This document shows positions 42,678 through 52,033 of a stretch of 64,000 nucleotides of DNA, in pieces. This DNA is from Planctomycetes bacterium B3_Pla. GTDB taxonomy: Bacteria; Planctomycetota; Phycisphaerae; Sedimentisphaerales; Anaerobacaceae. The stretch is taken from positions 1-64,000 of the forward strand of contig NJBM01000012.1 in the NCBI GenBank assembly GCA_005223045.1. Reading direction: 5' to 3'. The notes under the pieces are model-generated. The model had not been told where the DNA came from. It searched no databases and saw only the letters and a program-made list of their open reading frames with translations. Within the stretch, counting starts at the first letter, position 1. Each line of letters begins with the position of its first letter. The position numbers and the translations under genes are program-made.

Positions 42678-43979
42678 TTAGTTTGTCTCCGATTTGCCGT
42701 GCACGTCGCCGCCCTGAGTGATCCGCCGGTCGTCCGTGACATCGTTGGCTTGTGTTCTGACAACCATCCCATCTGTCGCCATGTCAAGCGAGCTTACGAC
42801 AATCAACACCCCGTCATCAAGCCCCGAACAGGTGTATGCAAAATCCTTATCGGCACGGACTATTTTCAATGCCCGGATATGGAGTCGGCCGTCATTGACA
42901 ACCCAGACTTTGTTGCCTTCACGCACGGCGTCACGCGGCACCGCAACGGCGTTTTTGAGGATTTTGCCCTCGATGAGAACCTCTGCAAATACGCCGGGCA
43001 GCAGAGGCGGTCTTCCCCCGGACGTATCGAACGGGTCCCTCACCTCGACGACAACCGAGACCATCCTGGACATGCGGTCAACCTGACCTGTTGTCCGGAC
43101 AACACGGCCTTGCCAGACATGTCCCGAGCCGGCGAAATCGGCCTTGACTTGCGCCGTAGTGTGTTTCGTCGGCAGTTCTTTACCGTTGAACTGGACCGGA
43201 TTATCGAAGATGTCAAACCAGGCCAGATCGCCATCCTCAAGAGGCACTTCAATCTCAACCGCCTCGATTCCGTATGCAGCCCCTAATGACTGTCCTACCA
43301 CAACGTATTGGCCGAGATCAACCCTTTCATTGATTACCATAACATCGAACGGCAGCGAGAGGCTCGTTCGCTCAAGCCTCAAATCCGCCGTGGCCAGTTG
43401 GGCCTTTGCCGACTCCAGCGACGCTTGTGCGCGGCGAATCTGCGGGTCGCGCAAGACCAGAGGCGAAGACGGCTCGGTGTTCGGATGCAACTGCCGCCAT
43501 TCCTTGCGCGCCACTTCCGCCTCGGCCTTTTCCGTGTCGAGCCTCACTTGGGCCTCCGCCACGACGGCATTCGCCTGCTGAACCGCCAATTCATAATCTC
43601 TCGGATCGATTTGAATAATCTGCTCTTTGGCTCGGATCAATCCACCGGCCTTGAGCCGCTGGTGAACCTGCACGACTTTACCCGGAACTTCAGGCACGAT
43701 TTCAACCTCCACCCTCGGGCTGACGGTCCCGTAGCCGCTCACAATCATCGGTATGTCCCGCACGTGCAGTTGCTCAACTTCGACTAATGGAGCCAGTGTT
43801 TCCAATTCCTCTCGCTGCGGCGGCTTTCGCAATTTGATAAGGAAGTATGCTCCGACAATACCCAGCATAACAACAAGAATGCCTACAATCGCCTGCATCC
43901 AGCCGCCGGCTTTTGCCCTCGTCCCGTGCCGAGATTTGTCGGTTCTTCTTTTCTCTATTTTGCTCTTGGCCATTTTCAT
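42678..43979 (-). CDS. RND periplasmic adaptor (membrane fusion protein)
   Basis: The 433-residue protein has a basic N terminus and a transmembrane helix (about 28-49). Barrel-sandwich halves (VEIVPEVPGKVVQVHQRLKA and LSLPFDVMVINERVDLGQYV) flank a helical hairpin (about 130-190), and a beta-barrel follows with GRVVRTTGQVDRMSRMVSVV. It links the permease at 39498 with the outer-membrane factor at 43988. The gene is eight bases after the outer-membrane factor stop. Confidence 0.92.
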   Translation of the reverse strand: MKMAKSKIEKRRTDKSRHGTRAKAGGWMQAIVGILVVMLGIVGAYFLIKLRKPPQREELETLAPLVEVEQLHVRDIPMIVSGYGTVSPRVEVEIVPEVPGKVVQVHQRLKAGGLIRAKEQIIQIDPRDYELAVQQANAVVAEAQVRLDTEKAEAEVARKEWRQLHPNTEPSSPLVLRDPQIRRAQASLESAKAQLATADLRLERTSLSLPFDVMVINERVDLGQYVVVGQSLGAAYGIEAVEIEVPLEDGDLAWFDIFDNPVQFNGKELPTKHTTAQVKADFAGSGHVWQGRVVRTTGQVDRMSRMVSVVVEVRDPFDTSGGRPPLLPGVFAEVLIEGKILKNAVAVPRDAVREGNKVWVVNDGRLHIRALKIVRADKDFAYTCSGLDDGVLIVVSSLDMATDGMVVRTQANDVTDDRRITQGGDVHGKSETN

Positions 43980-43987
43980 CTCACAAT

Positions 43988-45436
43988 TTATCCATCGGAT
44001 TGTTCCTGGTCGTTCCAGTCACCGCCGAGAGCCAGGTGGAGGTTGACACGCGTCGTCCATATCTGAGCTTTAAGGATGACAAGTAACTCTTCGGCAATTC
44101 TGCGCCGCCGTTCAGTTTCGAGCACTGTGAGAATGCTGTCCACGCCACGCTGATATCGCTCCTGCGAGAGACTCTCGGCCGCCGTGGCTTGCTCGAAGCG
44201 CAGTTCGGTGTGCTCGAGCTCCTTCTGGAGCATCTGCTCTGTAATCAGGGCATCTTCGACTTCCCTCATTGCCGTCAGAACCGTGCCGGCATAATTCGCC
44301 GCAAGTTCGGCATGACGCGCCTCGGCCCCATCGACCTGGGCCCGCAACCGTCCGCCGGCGAATATGGGTTGAGAAAGGCCGGCCAGTGCCGAATAGGTCT
44401 CCGAGAAATGTTCCCACAGGTCGCCCCATCGGTCTGCGCTGGCGCCGTAGTTGGCCACAAGAGTAAGATCAGGATACAACTGTGCGATGCTGACACCGAT
44501 TTCTTCATTCGCCGCACGCACCATCAACTCGGCCGCTCTGACATCGGGCCGGCGATCCAATAACGCCGCGGGCAAACCAATTCGAACAGGCTCCAGGTCA
44601 GGCAGCTCCGCCAGCATATCTGGCAATTGCTCCGAACCGCCGGGACGATGCCCAAGGAGAACGTCGAGAGCATGATGGGCCTTTATCAGCGATAGTTCAA
44701 TGCTCGGCTCCTGCGCCAGGGACGCCTCGAGGTTCTCACGCGCCAGCCTGACATCGACAGGCCCGACCAGCCCCTCGCCGTAGCGACGCTCGACAATCCT
44801 CAGCGTTTCCCGGCGACTCTTTGAATTCCCCTTGGCAATCTCCAGCCGCTTCTGGAGAGTGGCAATATTCACCCGGCCCTCGATCACAGTGGCAATCATC
44901 GAATTTGTGAGTGCCTGCTCATTCGCTTCGGCGGCAAGTAACTGCGCCCACGCAGCCCGTTCGGCGCGCTTGAGCTTGCCGAAGAAATCGATAATGTATG
45001 CAACTGAGATGTTCTGCGACCAGGTGGTGTTCATGAAACTGAACCTGCCGCCCCCAAAGGCGCCAAGGTTGAAGGATACCTTACTCCGGTCCCGACCGAG
45101 GCCATATGACACATCCGGCAGACGTCCTCCGTGGGCCTGGGCGAGCGCTGCCTGGGCCTGCAGGACTCTGGCAGCACTGGCTTTAAGATCGTAGTTGCTC
45201 TGGAGCATCCGGCGGACCAGGGCGGCCGTCGCCGGATCGCCAAATCGCTGCCACCACCTACCGGCATCGCCGAAATCGTTGACATCAGTGACGTGCTCGG
45301 CAGCGTGGAAATAACCGTCGTTCGTATCCGCCGCTGTCTTGGGCCTCTCATATTTCGGCCCGACCATACAGCCCGTTAGCAGAACGGCGCCTGATACACA
45401 AATCAGCAAATGTGTTAAAGTTAATTTCTTCGTCAT
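43988..45436 (-). CDS. Outer-membrane efflux lipoprotein (TolC/NodT family)
   Basis: The 482-residue protein has a lipoprotein signal ending VLLTGC and continues MVGPKYERP, the usual NodT-family start. Two homologous helical halves follow (about 60-260 and 270-470), with ALLDRRPDVRAAELMVRAAN at the second repeat. It forms the trimeric exit duct of the pump. GGAGGAG precedes the start, which overlaps the TetR stop (ATGA). Confidence 0.93.
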   Translation of the reverse strand: MTKKLTLTHLLICVSGAVLLTGCMVGPKYERPKTAADTNDGYFHAAEHVTDVNDFGDAGRWWQRFGDPATAALVRRMLQSNYDLKASAARVLQAQAALAQAHGGRLPDVSYGLGRDRSKVSFNLGAFGGGRFSFMNTTWSQNISVAYIIDFFGKLKRAERAAWAQLLAAEANEQALTNSMIATVIEGRVNIATLQKRLEIAKGNSKSRRETLRIVERRYGEGLVGPVDVRLARENLEASLAQEPSIELSLIKAHHALDVLLGHRPGGSEQLPDMLAELPDLEPVRIGLPAALLDRRPDVRAAELMVRAANEEIGVSIAQLYPDLTLVANYGASADRWGDLWEHFSETYSALAGLSQPIFAGGRLRAQVDGAEARHAELAANYAGTVLTAMREVEDALITEQMLQKELEHTELRFEQATAAESLSQERYQRGVDSILTVLETERRRRIAEELLVILKAQIWTTRVNLHLALGGDWNDQEQSDG

Positions 45437-46104
45437 TCAATTTCTCCTCCGGCAAAGGCCCTGATTCCGGCGGCGGAAAACGCCACTATGTGGTCGATTA
45501 CCCTGGCAGGCTCGAATATAGCGAACGCTTGATCGTCCGTCGATTGGAGCATACTCTTTACCCTGATTGTGTGCACAAGCTGGCCAACGAGAGAAAACAC
45601 CACCAGCGGCACTTTCGATTCAGGCAAGTCGGGACATGCTTTGGACAAGGCCTGCTGCATAGCTGACAGGGTGGGCTTAATCACATCGCGGCCGAACATG
45701 CCGGCCGGTAAACGTGGATCGATCATCTCTCGGGCCATTAGTTTTATGAGTCGTGAGCCGCTCTCATCCACGAGCGGTCCGATAAAAGCACGGGCGAATG
45801 AGCGGAGCAGATCCTCCAAATGAGGTTTTCCGCCGCTGTTGGTCATTACCTCATTAATGCTGGCGATGCGTGTATCCCGCAACAGGAGCAGGTGACGGCG
45901 CCAAATCTCGACGTACAGTTTCTCTTTGCCGCCGAAGTAGTAATTGACCGACGCGATGTTGCACTCGGCGGCGGCGGCAAGGTCGCGAATGCTTGTGCCG
46001 TCGAAGCCGCGCTCGGCAAAAAGCTCTTCCGCCGCATCGAGCAATCGCTCCTTCACACCGCCGGCAGGGCCCTTGACAGCACTGTTTTTTCTTGAAATCG
46101 CCAT
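45433..46104 (-). CDS. TetR-family repressor of the RND pump (CecR-like)
   Basis: The 223-residue protein has the TetR helix-turn-helix at about 18-65 (LLDAAEELFAERGFDGTSIR, AAAECNIASVNYYFGGKEKL). Its C-terminal ligand domain, with FARAFIGPLVDESGSRLIKL and REMIDPRLP, resembles the CecR/YbiH group. It is the first gene of the pump operon, coupled to the outer-membrane factor by an ATGA overlap, so the repressor controls itself and the pump. ATG 46104 has GGGAG eight bases upstream and is preferred over TTG 46119. Confidence 0.9.
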   Translation of the reverse strand: MAISRKNSAVKGPAGGVKERLLDAAEELFAERGFDGTSIRDLAAAAECNIASVNYYFGGKEKLYVEIWRRHLLLLRDTRIASINEVMTNSGGKPHLEDLLRSFARAFIGPLVDESGSRLIKLMAREMIDPRLPAGMFGRDVIKPTLSAMQQALSKACPDLPESKVPLVVFSLVGQLVHTIRVKSMLQSTDDQAFAIFEPARVIDHIVAFSAAGIRAFAGGEIE

Positions 46105-46117
46105 ACCACTAACTCCC

Positions 46118-46166
46118 AAACACTTGTTTCATACGATAGTTTAAAACAATTGTTTGTGTGTGCCAA
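46118..46166 (-). promoter_or_regulatory. Promoter and TetR operator of the RND pump operon
   Basis: On the minus strand TTGGCA (46166-46161) and TAAACT (46143-46138) are 17 bases apart. The perfect palindrome AAACAATTGTTT (46144-46155) lies inside the spacer. A second near-palindrome, AAACACTTGTTT on the plus strand, lies at 46118-46129, just downstream of the -10 box. Two similar dyads 26 bases apart over the promoter are what a TetR repressor would use. The remainder of 46167-46442 shows no gene. Confidence 0.65.
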
Positions 46167-46442
46167 GAGTTTTTTCATGTTTTTAGAAATTATTTCCACA
46201 TTTTTGCAAGGTCCGTAATTATATCGGTTTTTTGACAAGCAAAGGGATTCTTAACAACACATAGAATGGCTCCGACTTTCAACGGGGACGCTAATTCGTT
46301 GGACAAGACCTCCGGCTTGCCCTATCATAAGCTGGAGTTCCAGTTCACAACATACACTTGCCAGGTGGCGGCGGTCCTACAAAGACAGCCTTGCCGGAAA
46401 AGACTATAAGTAGCAATCTAACTTGTGCAAGATGAGGGTATC

Positions 46443-47147
46443 ATGGCCAAACAACAAAGAACAATAGTCGGCGAGAATCTCACCCCCACCCTATTAAAAG
46501 AACTGGGCGGCGTGGACAAGTTCCCACGCACACCGGCAGGCTTTCAGCCCGACGGGAATTGGACAAACAAGTACAGAATCTGGACATGTCACGGCTATCG
46601 CGAAAGCAGCAACGAAAACGTGGGAAGCCTTCGAATCACACGCAGAGTCGATTCGAAAAAGACATTTATCCTGGAGGTACATCAGGAAATTGTCCAGACA
46701 GACGAGCTGATCAATGTGATCGAGGGCAAAATTAAGTGCCGAAATGACAAATTGGCCTCGCCGGTCGAATGGAGATTATCGAGTCGATTTGCGGGCCCCA
46801 ACAGTAAGATCATTTCGGAACTGAGTTCTCGCAATCACGGCGTTGCCACTGAGTCAGTGACCAGCACGACGAGCGATTGGGCTTTATTCGAAGTCGTGCA
46901 GCGTCTTGCTTTCGACAAGAGGAGTTCGCTGAAGTTCGATCTGCTCGAAGGCATGAGCCTGTCAAAGTTGGGACACCGACTGTTTTATCGTGGAAGCTAT
47001 CCGATGAAGACGGACGGCCAAAGCATACCTCTGCACTGTTTCGTCCAATTGGGAAGCGGGATTCTTCCGTATGAATACTGGCTCGACGATCGTCATAGAT
47101 TGTTGGCCGTGATTTCAATGAACAAAGCTTATATCCTGGATCAATAG
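46443..47147 (+). CDS. Hypothetical protein preceding a sulfatase
   Basis: I do not recognise this 234-residue protein. It has no signal peptide or membrane segment. Alternating polar and hydrophobic strands (SLRITRRVDSKKTFILEVHQ, SSLKFDLLEGMSL, LLAVISMNKAYILD) suggest a beta-barrel of lipocalin-like size. GAGGG precedes ATG 46443. The stop is nine bases before a TAT sulfatase, so the two are probably co-transcribed. Confidence 0.6.
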   Translation: MAKQQRTIVGENLTPTLLKELGGVDKFPRTPAGFQPDGNWTNKYRIWTCHGYRESSNENVGSLRITRRVDSKKTFILEVHQEIVQTDELINVIEGKIKCRNDKLASPVEWRLSSRFAGPNSKIISELSSRNHGVATESVTSTTSDWALFEVVQRLAFDKRSSLKFDLLEGMSLSKLGHRLFYRGSYPMKTDGQSIPLHCFVQLGSGILPYEYWLDDRHRLLAVISMNKAYILDQ

Positions 47148-47155
47148 GTAGAGAA

Positions 47156-48589
47156 ATGAACATGGACACAGCAAAAAAATTATCAGATCACCTCGTTAGC
47201 AGGCGGGACTTCGTGAAGTTGGGCACCGGCGCAGTGGCGTTGTTAGCCAATGGCACTCTACCAAAGAGTGTTCTTGCCGGACGTCGAGGCAGTAAACCAA
47301 AGCCTAAGAACATCCTGCTGATCTTCACCGACCAGCAGCATATTGATACAATTGCCGCCGGAGGCTGCCGTCACGTTCGGACCCCTGCGCTCGACCGGCT
47401 CAAGACCGGCGGCGTAAGCTTCACACAATCTTACACGGCTAATCCCGTATGCAGCCCGGCGAGAAGTGCGGTTTTTACCGGCCGGACCAGTTGCGAGGCC
47501 TCGGTTCACATAAACGGACGATCCATCCGCACGGATATCCCCAACCTCGGACAGTGGTTTTCGCAACACACGGATTACGAGACGTTCTACGCAGGCAAGT
47601 GGCACCTGCCGAGAACCTACACGAGCAATATTCCAGGATTCAAAGTCATAAACACCGGCATTGGCGGTTTTGGCTATCTTTGCGATACTGCAATGTCACG
47701 TGCATGTGAGGGCTTCTTACGGAACCGCCCGAAATCGAAACCTTTTCTCCTGGTGGCCTCATTCATGCAGCCTCACGATATCTGCGAGTGGCTGCGCTTG
47801 AATATGAACAATCCGGGGAAACTTCGGTATCCGGAGCTGGCCGGCGAACTGCCGGAGCTTCCTGACAACTTTGAGTTCGATAGGAATGAACCGCAGTCAG
47901 CCAGGAAAAGACGGCTGGGCAATGAGCCGTTCAAGGGCAATTGGAACAAGGAGCATTGGCGATATTACCGGTGGAGCTACTATCGCCATATCGAGCATCT
48001 TGACGCCGAGATCGGGCGAATCCTGCGGGCACTTGACGATAGCGGCCATATCAACGACACATTGATTGCGCTTACCTCCGACCACGGCGAGGGAATGGGG
48101 CATCATCAGATGGTGCGCAAGAGCAGTTTCTATGACGAGGCGGCGAGGGTGCCGCTGCTGTTCTCATGGCCCGGGCACGTGGCGGCGAATAAGGCCGATA
48201 CAGTGCATTTGGCTTCGGGGCTGGATGTGATACCGACACTGTGCGACTATGCGGGAATTGACTCGCCGGCGAACATGCGCGGCGTTAGTCTGCGAGGGAT
48301 CCTCGAAGGAGCCGAAGATTCGCAGCGTGAGTTTGTCGTTTCGGAAGGAAACACCAACACAGGCAGAATGCTCCGTACACAGCGCTGGAAGTACATCAAG
48401 TACGTAAACGATTCAGTTGAACAGCTTTTTGACATGAAAAACGACCCGGGCGAAACCAGGAACCTTGCGGCAACCTCTCAGTACGGCTCCACACTGGCCG
48501 AACATCGAAAACTGCTTCAAGATTGGGAGGCCCGGCTGGACGTGCCGGCGAATGTCCCCAACGCCGAGATGTGGCGGCGTCAAGGATAA
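47156..48589 (+). CDS. TAT-exported sulfatase (S1 family)
   Basis: The enzyme hydrolyses sulfate esters, probably on sulfated glycans. The 477-residue protein has a twin-arginine signal (VSRRDFVKLG, residues 14-23). The metal-binding start is LLIFTDQQHIDT, the formylglycine motif is NPVCSPARSAVFTGR near residue 98, and KWHLPRT and TSDHGEGMGHH follow. Cys in CSPAR needs conversion to formylglycine; no maturase is in the window. Confidence 0.92.
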   Translation: MNMDTAKKLSDHLVSRRDFVKLGTGAVALLANGTLPKSVLAGRRGSKPKPKNILLIFTDQQHIDTIAAGGCRHVRTPALDRLKTGGVSFTQSYTANPVCSPARSAVFTGRTSCEASVHINGRSIRTDIPNLGQWFSQHTDYETFYAGKWHLPRTYTSNIPGFKVINTGIGGFGYLCDTAMSRACEGFLRNRPKSKPFLLVASFMQPHDICEWLRLNMNNPGKLRYPELAGELPELPDNFEFDRNEPQSARKRRLGNEPFKGNWNKEHWRYYRWSYYRHIEHLDAEIGRILRALDDSGHINDTLIALTSDHGEGMGHHQMVRKSSFYDEAARVPLLFSWPGHVAANKADTVHLASGLDVIPTLCDYAGIDSPANMRGVSLRGILEGAEDSQREFVVSEGNTNTGRMLRTQRWKYIKYVNDSVEQLFDMKNDPGETRNLAATSQYGSTLAEHRKLLQDWEARLDVPANVPNAEMWRRQG

Positions 48590-48635
48590 TTCTATTAGAC
48601 CAAAACCATCTTGTTGATACGAGAAAGGAACCAAA

Positions 48636-50171
48636 ATGAAAGGGCAAACGAGGAGAGAATTTCTTCGAAGCGTGAGCTATACGGCAGGCTCGGCAGCAGC
48701 ACTGTCGATACTGTCGGGCGGCAATACTCTCGGCCAGACTTCGGGAAAGAAACGACCCAATATTATATTCATAATGACAGACGACCACGCCTCGCACGCG
48801 CTGAGTTGTTATGGCAGCAAGATCAATAAGACGCCGAATCTCGACCGTATCGCTAACGAGGGTATGCGATTCGACAACAGCTTCTGCACGAATTCTATCT
48901 GCGCCCCCTGCCGGGCTGTCATCCTGACCGGCAAGTACAGTCACCTCAACGGCATCACCGACAATCGCAAGAAATTCGACGGCAGCCAGCAGACCTTCCC
49001 CAAGTTGCTACAAAAGGCCGGCTATAAAACCGCTATGATCGGCAAATGGCACCTCAAGACGGACCCGACCGGCTTCGACTACTGGAATGTCCTGCCGGGC
49101 CAGGGAGCATACTACAACCCGGCGATGAAAGAGATGGGCCGGCAGAGAAAATATACCGGCTACACTACCGATATAATCACCGACCACGCCCTAAAATGGC
49201 TCAAAAGCCTCAAGCCTGGCGAGCCGTTCTGCCTGATGTACCAGCACAAGGCCCCCCACCGCCGGTGGGAGCCGGGCCCGAAGCATCTGACGATGTACGA
49301 CGACGTGACGATTGCCGAGCCTGACAATCTGTTCGACGATTATTCCAACCGCGGGCGGGCCGCCAAAGAGCAGGACATGAGCATTTCCAGGACAATGACA
49401 GAGAATGATCTGAAACTTACACCCGCCCGGAAGAACCTTACGCCGGAGCAGAAGAGGCTCTGGGATGCAGCATACGGGCCGAAGAACGAGGCGTTCAAAA
49501 AAGCAAACCTGCAAGGCAAAGAACTGGTCCGCTGGAAGTACCAGAGATATATCAAGGACTACCTGCGGTGCATCGCGTCGGTTGACGACAACGTGGGCCG
49601 GGTTCTCGATTACCTTGACGAATCGGGCCTTGCCGAAAACACAGTCGTGTTCTACACCTCCGACCAGGGCTTCTACTTAGGCGATCACGGCTGGTTCGAC
49701 AAGCGGTTCATGTACGAAGAATCGCTGCGCATGCCGTTGATGGTGCGGTATCCGAAAAAGATCAAGGCCGGTTCAGTAAGTGATGAGATTGTCCTTAACC
49801 TTGATTTCGGCCCGACTTTCCTGGATTTTGCCGGCGTGCCGGTTCCCGCCGACATGCAAGGCAAATCTATCGGCAGGATACTGCAGGGCAGCACGCCTGC
49901 GGATTGGCGCAAGTCGATGTACTACCATTACTATGAGTATCCCGGAGCGCACAGCGTGAAGAAGCACTACGGCGTGCGAACCCGGCGCTATAAGCTCATA
50001 CATTTCTATCACGACATCGACGAGTGGGAACTCTACGATCTTGCGAAAGATCCGAGGGAGATGAAAGATATCTATGGCGACGCCTCTTACGCCGACATCG
50101 TCAAAGAGCTGAAAACCGAGCTAAAGCGCCTACGCAGGAAATATAAAGATACTACCGATTCACCTGTGTAG
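48636..50171 (+). CDS. TAT-exported sulfatase (S1 family), second copy
   Basis: The 511-residue protein has a twin-arginine signal (TRRREFLRS-type, TRREFLRSV at residues 5-13). Metal ligands are in [12 protein letters not shown] and the active-site motif is [13 protein letters not shown], followed by [15 protein letters not shown] and [15 protein letters not shown]. The motif CAPCR fits the C-x-P-x-R consensus but has Cys where Ser is usual at the third variable site. It differs clearly from the first sulfatase, so the pair probably removes sulfates at different positions. It lies 46 bases downstream of the first sulfatase. Confidence 0.93.
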   Translation: MKGQTRREFLRSVSYTAGSAAALSILSGGNTLGQTSGKKRPNIIFIMTDDHASHALSCYGSKINKTPNLDRIANEGMRFDNSFCTNSICAPCRAVILTGKYSHLNGITDNRKKFDGSQQTFPKLLQKAGYKTAMIGKWHLKTDPTGFDYWNVLPGQGAYYNPAMKEMGRQRKYTGYTTDIITDHALKWLKSLKPGEPFCLMYQHKAPHRRWEPGPKHLTMYDDVTIAEPDNLFDDYSNRGRAAKEQDMSISRTMTENDLKLTPARKNLTPEQKRLWDAAYGPKNEAFKKANLQGKELVRWKYQRYIKDYLRCIASVDDNVGRVLDYLDESGLAENTVVFYTSDQGFYLGDHGWFDKRFMYEESLRMPLMVRYPKKIKAGSVSDEIVLNLDFGPTFLDFAGVPVPADMQGKSIGRILQGSTPADWRKSMYYHYYEYPGAHSVKKHYGVRTRRYKLIHFYHDIDEWELYDLAKDPREMKDIYGDASYADIVKELKTELKRLRRKYKDTTDSPV

Positions 50172-50198
50172 GTAGGGGCAACCCTGTATGGTTGCCCC
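50172..50198. repeat. Palindromic repeat, GGGGCAACC family, copy 2
   Basis: This 27-base hairpin, GGGGCAACC/GGTTGCCCC, is the same family as 9023-9049 in opposite orientation. A further GCGGCC/GGCCGC pair follows to 50226. It fills the gap between convergent genes and might act as a bidirectional terminator. Confidence 0.7.
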
Positions 50199-50226
50199 CA
50201 TCATCTGCGGCCATGCTGGGCCGCCC

Positions 50227-50799
50227 CTATTCTTCCAGCAGCTCGCCGGTTGCCTTGTTCCACCGTATGGTCCGGACTTTGATGCGGTGTTTTTTCGCAT
50301 GGCAGAACATGCAGGTCATCTGGGGACCATCGTCATCAGAATCAAAGATAGTCTTGGCGCCTGCAAGCAGTTGCTTGTGGGGGCCGACGCGCTCGATCTC
50401 ATGCCTGGGATGGCACATCATGCAGGTCGGAATTATCTTATTCTTGGGGTACATAATCTCAGGCGGTGTGACATTGTCCTCGTCGCTGCGGTGACGCTCG
50501 GATTCGCCGTGACATCTTTCGCAGCCGATGCCTGCCTTCTGGTGAGTGAGAGCGAGCTTTTCCTCTCCGAAAGCGTAGTGGCACGCGGCACAGAATTCGT
50601 TTGCGGTAAATGTCTTTTCCGCAACCTCTTCTTCGGCGATTCTCCCTGCAGCCGGCGACCCAACGGCAACCTCTTCGGCCTGTTTCTCTTCGGGCTCGTG
50701 CGTAGGATACTTCTCAAAGCAACAGCTTGCCGCAAAGACCAACAGGCCGCTCACCATAAATCCAACCATTACCAAAACTTGCTGTCTTGTGACGTTCAT
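50227..50799 (-). CDS. Tetraheme c-type cytochrome lipoprotein
   Basis: The 190-residue protein has four CxxCH haem-binding motifs at residues 70-74 (CAACH), 93-97 (CERCH), 126-130 (CMMCH) and 163-167 (CMFCH). Extra histidines at positions such as 86, 103, 133, 141 and 171 could be distal ligands. The N-terminal helix ends FAASC, so it is a signal peptide, probably of a lipoprotein. An acidic linker follows. It is likely a periplasmic electron carrier matured by the CcsBA system. Neighbouring genes are oxidoreductases, but a direct link is speculative. AAGGAT precedes the start. Confidence 0.88.
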   Translation of the reverse strand: MNVTRQQVLVMVGFMVSGLLVFAASCCFEKYPTHEPEEKQAEEVAVGSPAAGRIAEEEVAEKTFTANEFCAACHYAFGEEKLALTHQKAGIGCERCHGESERHRSDEDNVTPPEIMYPKNKIIPTCMMCHPRHEIERVGPHKQLLAGAKTIFDSDDDGPQMTCMFCHAKKHRIKVRTIRWNKATGELLEE

Positions 50800-50857
50800 T
50801 CAGTAAATCCTTGCTTCTAATTCGATAGTTCAACTGCTACAGAGCACCTTGTGTCCG

Positions 50858-51985
50858 TTATACGTATTCCCAGTTCTTGAGCCAATGGTAGTTCGCCGGC
50901 AGCCTGTTCCAGGCGTCGTCCATCGCCAGTTCGAGCTCTTTTGCCTCTTCCTGGGCGAGTTCCTCGGGCTCCATGATGGCATTCGCAACGTTGTCCACCT
51001 GCTGAGGATTAATCATGCCGGGGATAGGCGCTGTTATAGCCGGGTTGCAGAGGATGTAACGGATCGCCATACGTGCCAGCTTGTCATCTTGCTCCCGAGT
51101 CGGGCTGTCGGGAGAGCTGTCACCCTTGAACAGGGATGTGCCTGCAAACGGTTTGATGCCGAACCAGCCGGTGCCGTTTTGCTTCATCGAAGCCCACAGC
51201 CCGGTTTCGTCGGTAACCATCTTGCTCTTGGCCGTGTACGGTGTTACAACAACCTGCACGACCTCGGGATACGTTTCGATCATCCACTTGATGTGCGGGC
51301 GATCATGTGACGAAAAACCGCACATCCGGCACTTACCCTGCTTGCGGGCCTTCTCGAGTGCGCCCATCATTTCATCGACCTCGGCATTCGTATGCCGGCC
51401 GCTCTGCTCGTGCATCGTGATGCGCCACAGGTCCACGTAGTCGAGCTTTGCCTCGCGCATGCCCTTGTCGAGTGTTCCCAGCAGCGCCTTGGTCGTGCGG
51501 TACTTCTCCCTTCGCATCTCTTCCTGGTACCATGAGAAGCCAAGGTACATTGAGTCGCGTCTTCCTCTGAGGGCCTCGGAATAGGCCATCACTTCCTGGA
51601 GCGTGCAGGCATCGATATAATTGATGCCTCGCTCGATACAGCGTGTGACAACATCGCGGCGGTTCTTTCTGAATCCGTCGCTGTCAAGGTCGGCGCTCAG
51701 CCAGCCCTTGCCTTTGAAGACGCCCGGGACCATTTTGTCGACGCGTTTCCAGTGCCCACCCAGGCACACGGACGAAATCGAGAGGCCCGTTTTTCCGAGC
51801 GGCCTGTACTTCATTTCCGGGTTGTAGCTGCGTGTCTTCGCCACGCCCTTGCCCACCTCGGTGGTCTGGCAGCCCGCAGCGCCCAGGCCCGCAGCCAGAC
51901 CAGCGGCGACCGTTGCGCCGTCGCGCATAAGTTTACGCCGGGTCAGATTGTCGGCCTTACCAGCTTGTCGTTGCTCTTGATCCAT
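50858..51985 (-). CDS. TAT-exported aldo/keto-reductase-like protein
   Basis: The 375-residue protein has a TAT signal (LTRRKLMRDG, then Ala/Gly-rich to AAGC) and an AKR barrel with YRPLGKTGLSISSVCLGG near residue 60. In the expected tetrad, Asp (GINYIDACT) and Tyr (MAYSEALRG) are present. The usual Lys strand reads SMYLGFSW and the usual His stretch reads DLWRITMHEQ, so those two residues seem altered. It may have lost standard NADPH-dependent activity or be a divergent, exported form. AAAGGAG precedes the start. Next on the strand is a TIM-barrel isomerase 48 bases upstream. Confidence 0.78.
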   Translation of the reverse strand: MDQEQRQAGKADNLTRRKLMRDGATVAAGLAAGLGAAGCQTTEVGKGVAKTRSYNPEMKYRPLGKTGLSISSVCLGGHWKRVDKMVPGVFKGKGWLSADLDSDGFRKNRRDVVTRCIERGINYIDACTLQEVMAYSEALRGRRDSMYLGFSWYQEEMRREKYRTTKALLGTLDKGMREAKLDYVDLWRITMHEQSGRHTNAEVDEMMGALEKARKQGKCRMCGFSSHDRPHIKWMIETYPEVVQVVVTPYTAKSKMVTDETGLWASMKQNGTGWFGIKPFAGTSLFKGDSSPDSPTREQDDKLARMAIRYILCNPAITAPIPGMINPQQVDNVANAIMEPEELAQEEAKELELAMDDAWNRLPANYHWLKNWEYV

Positions 51986-52033
51986 GTTTTTCTCCTTTAC
52001 CTCTTAGTTCCACTCTTTGTTGGGGGTTATATT

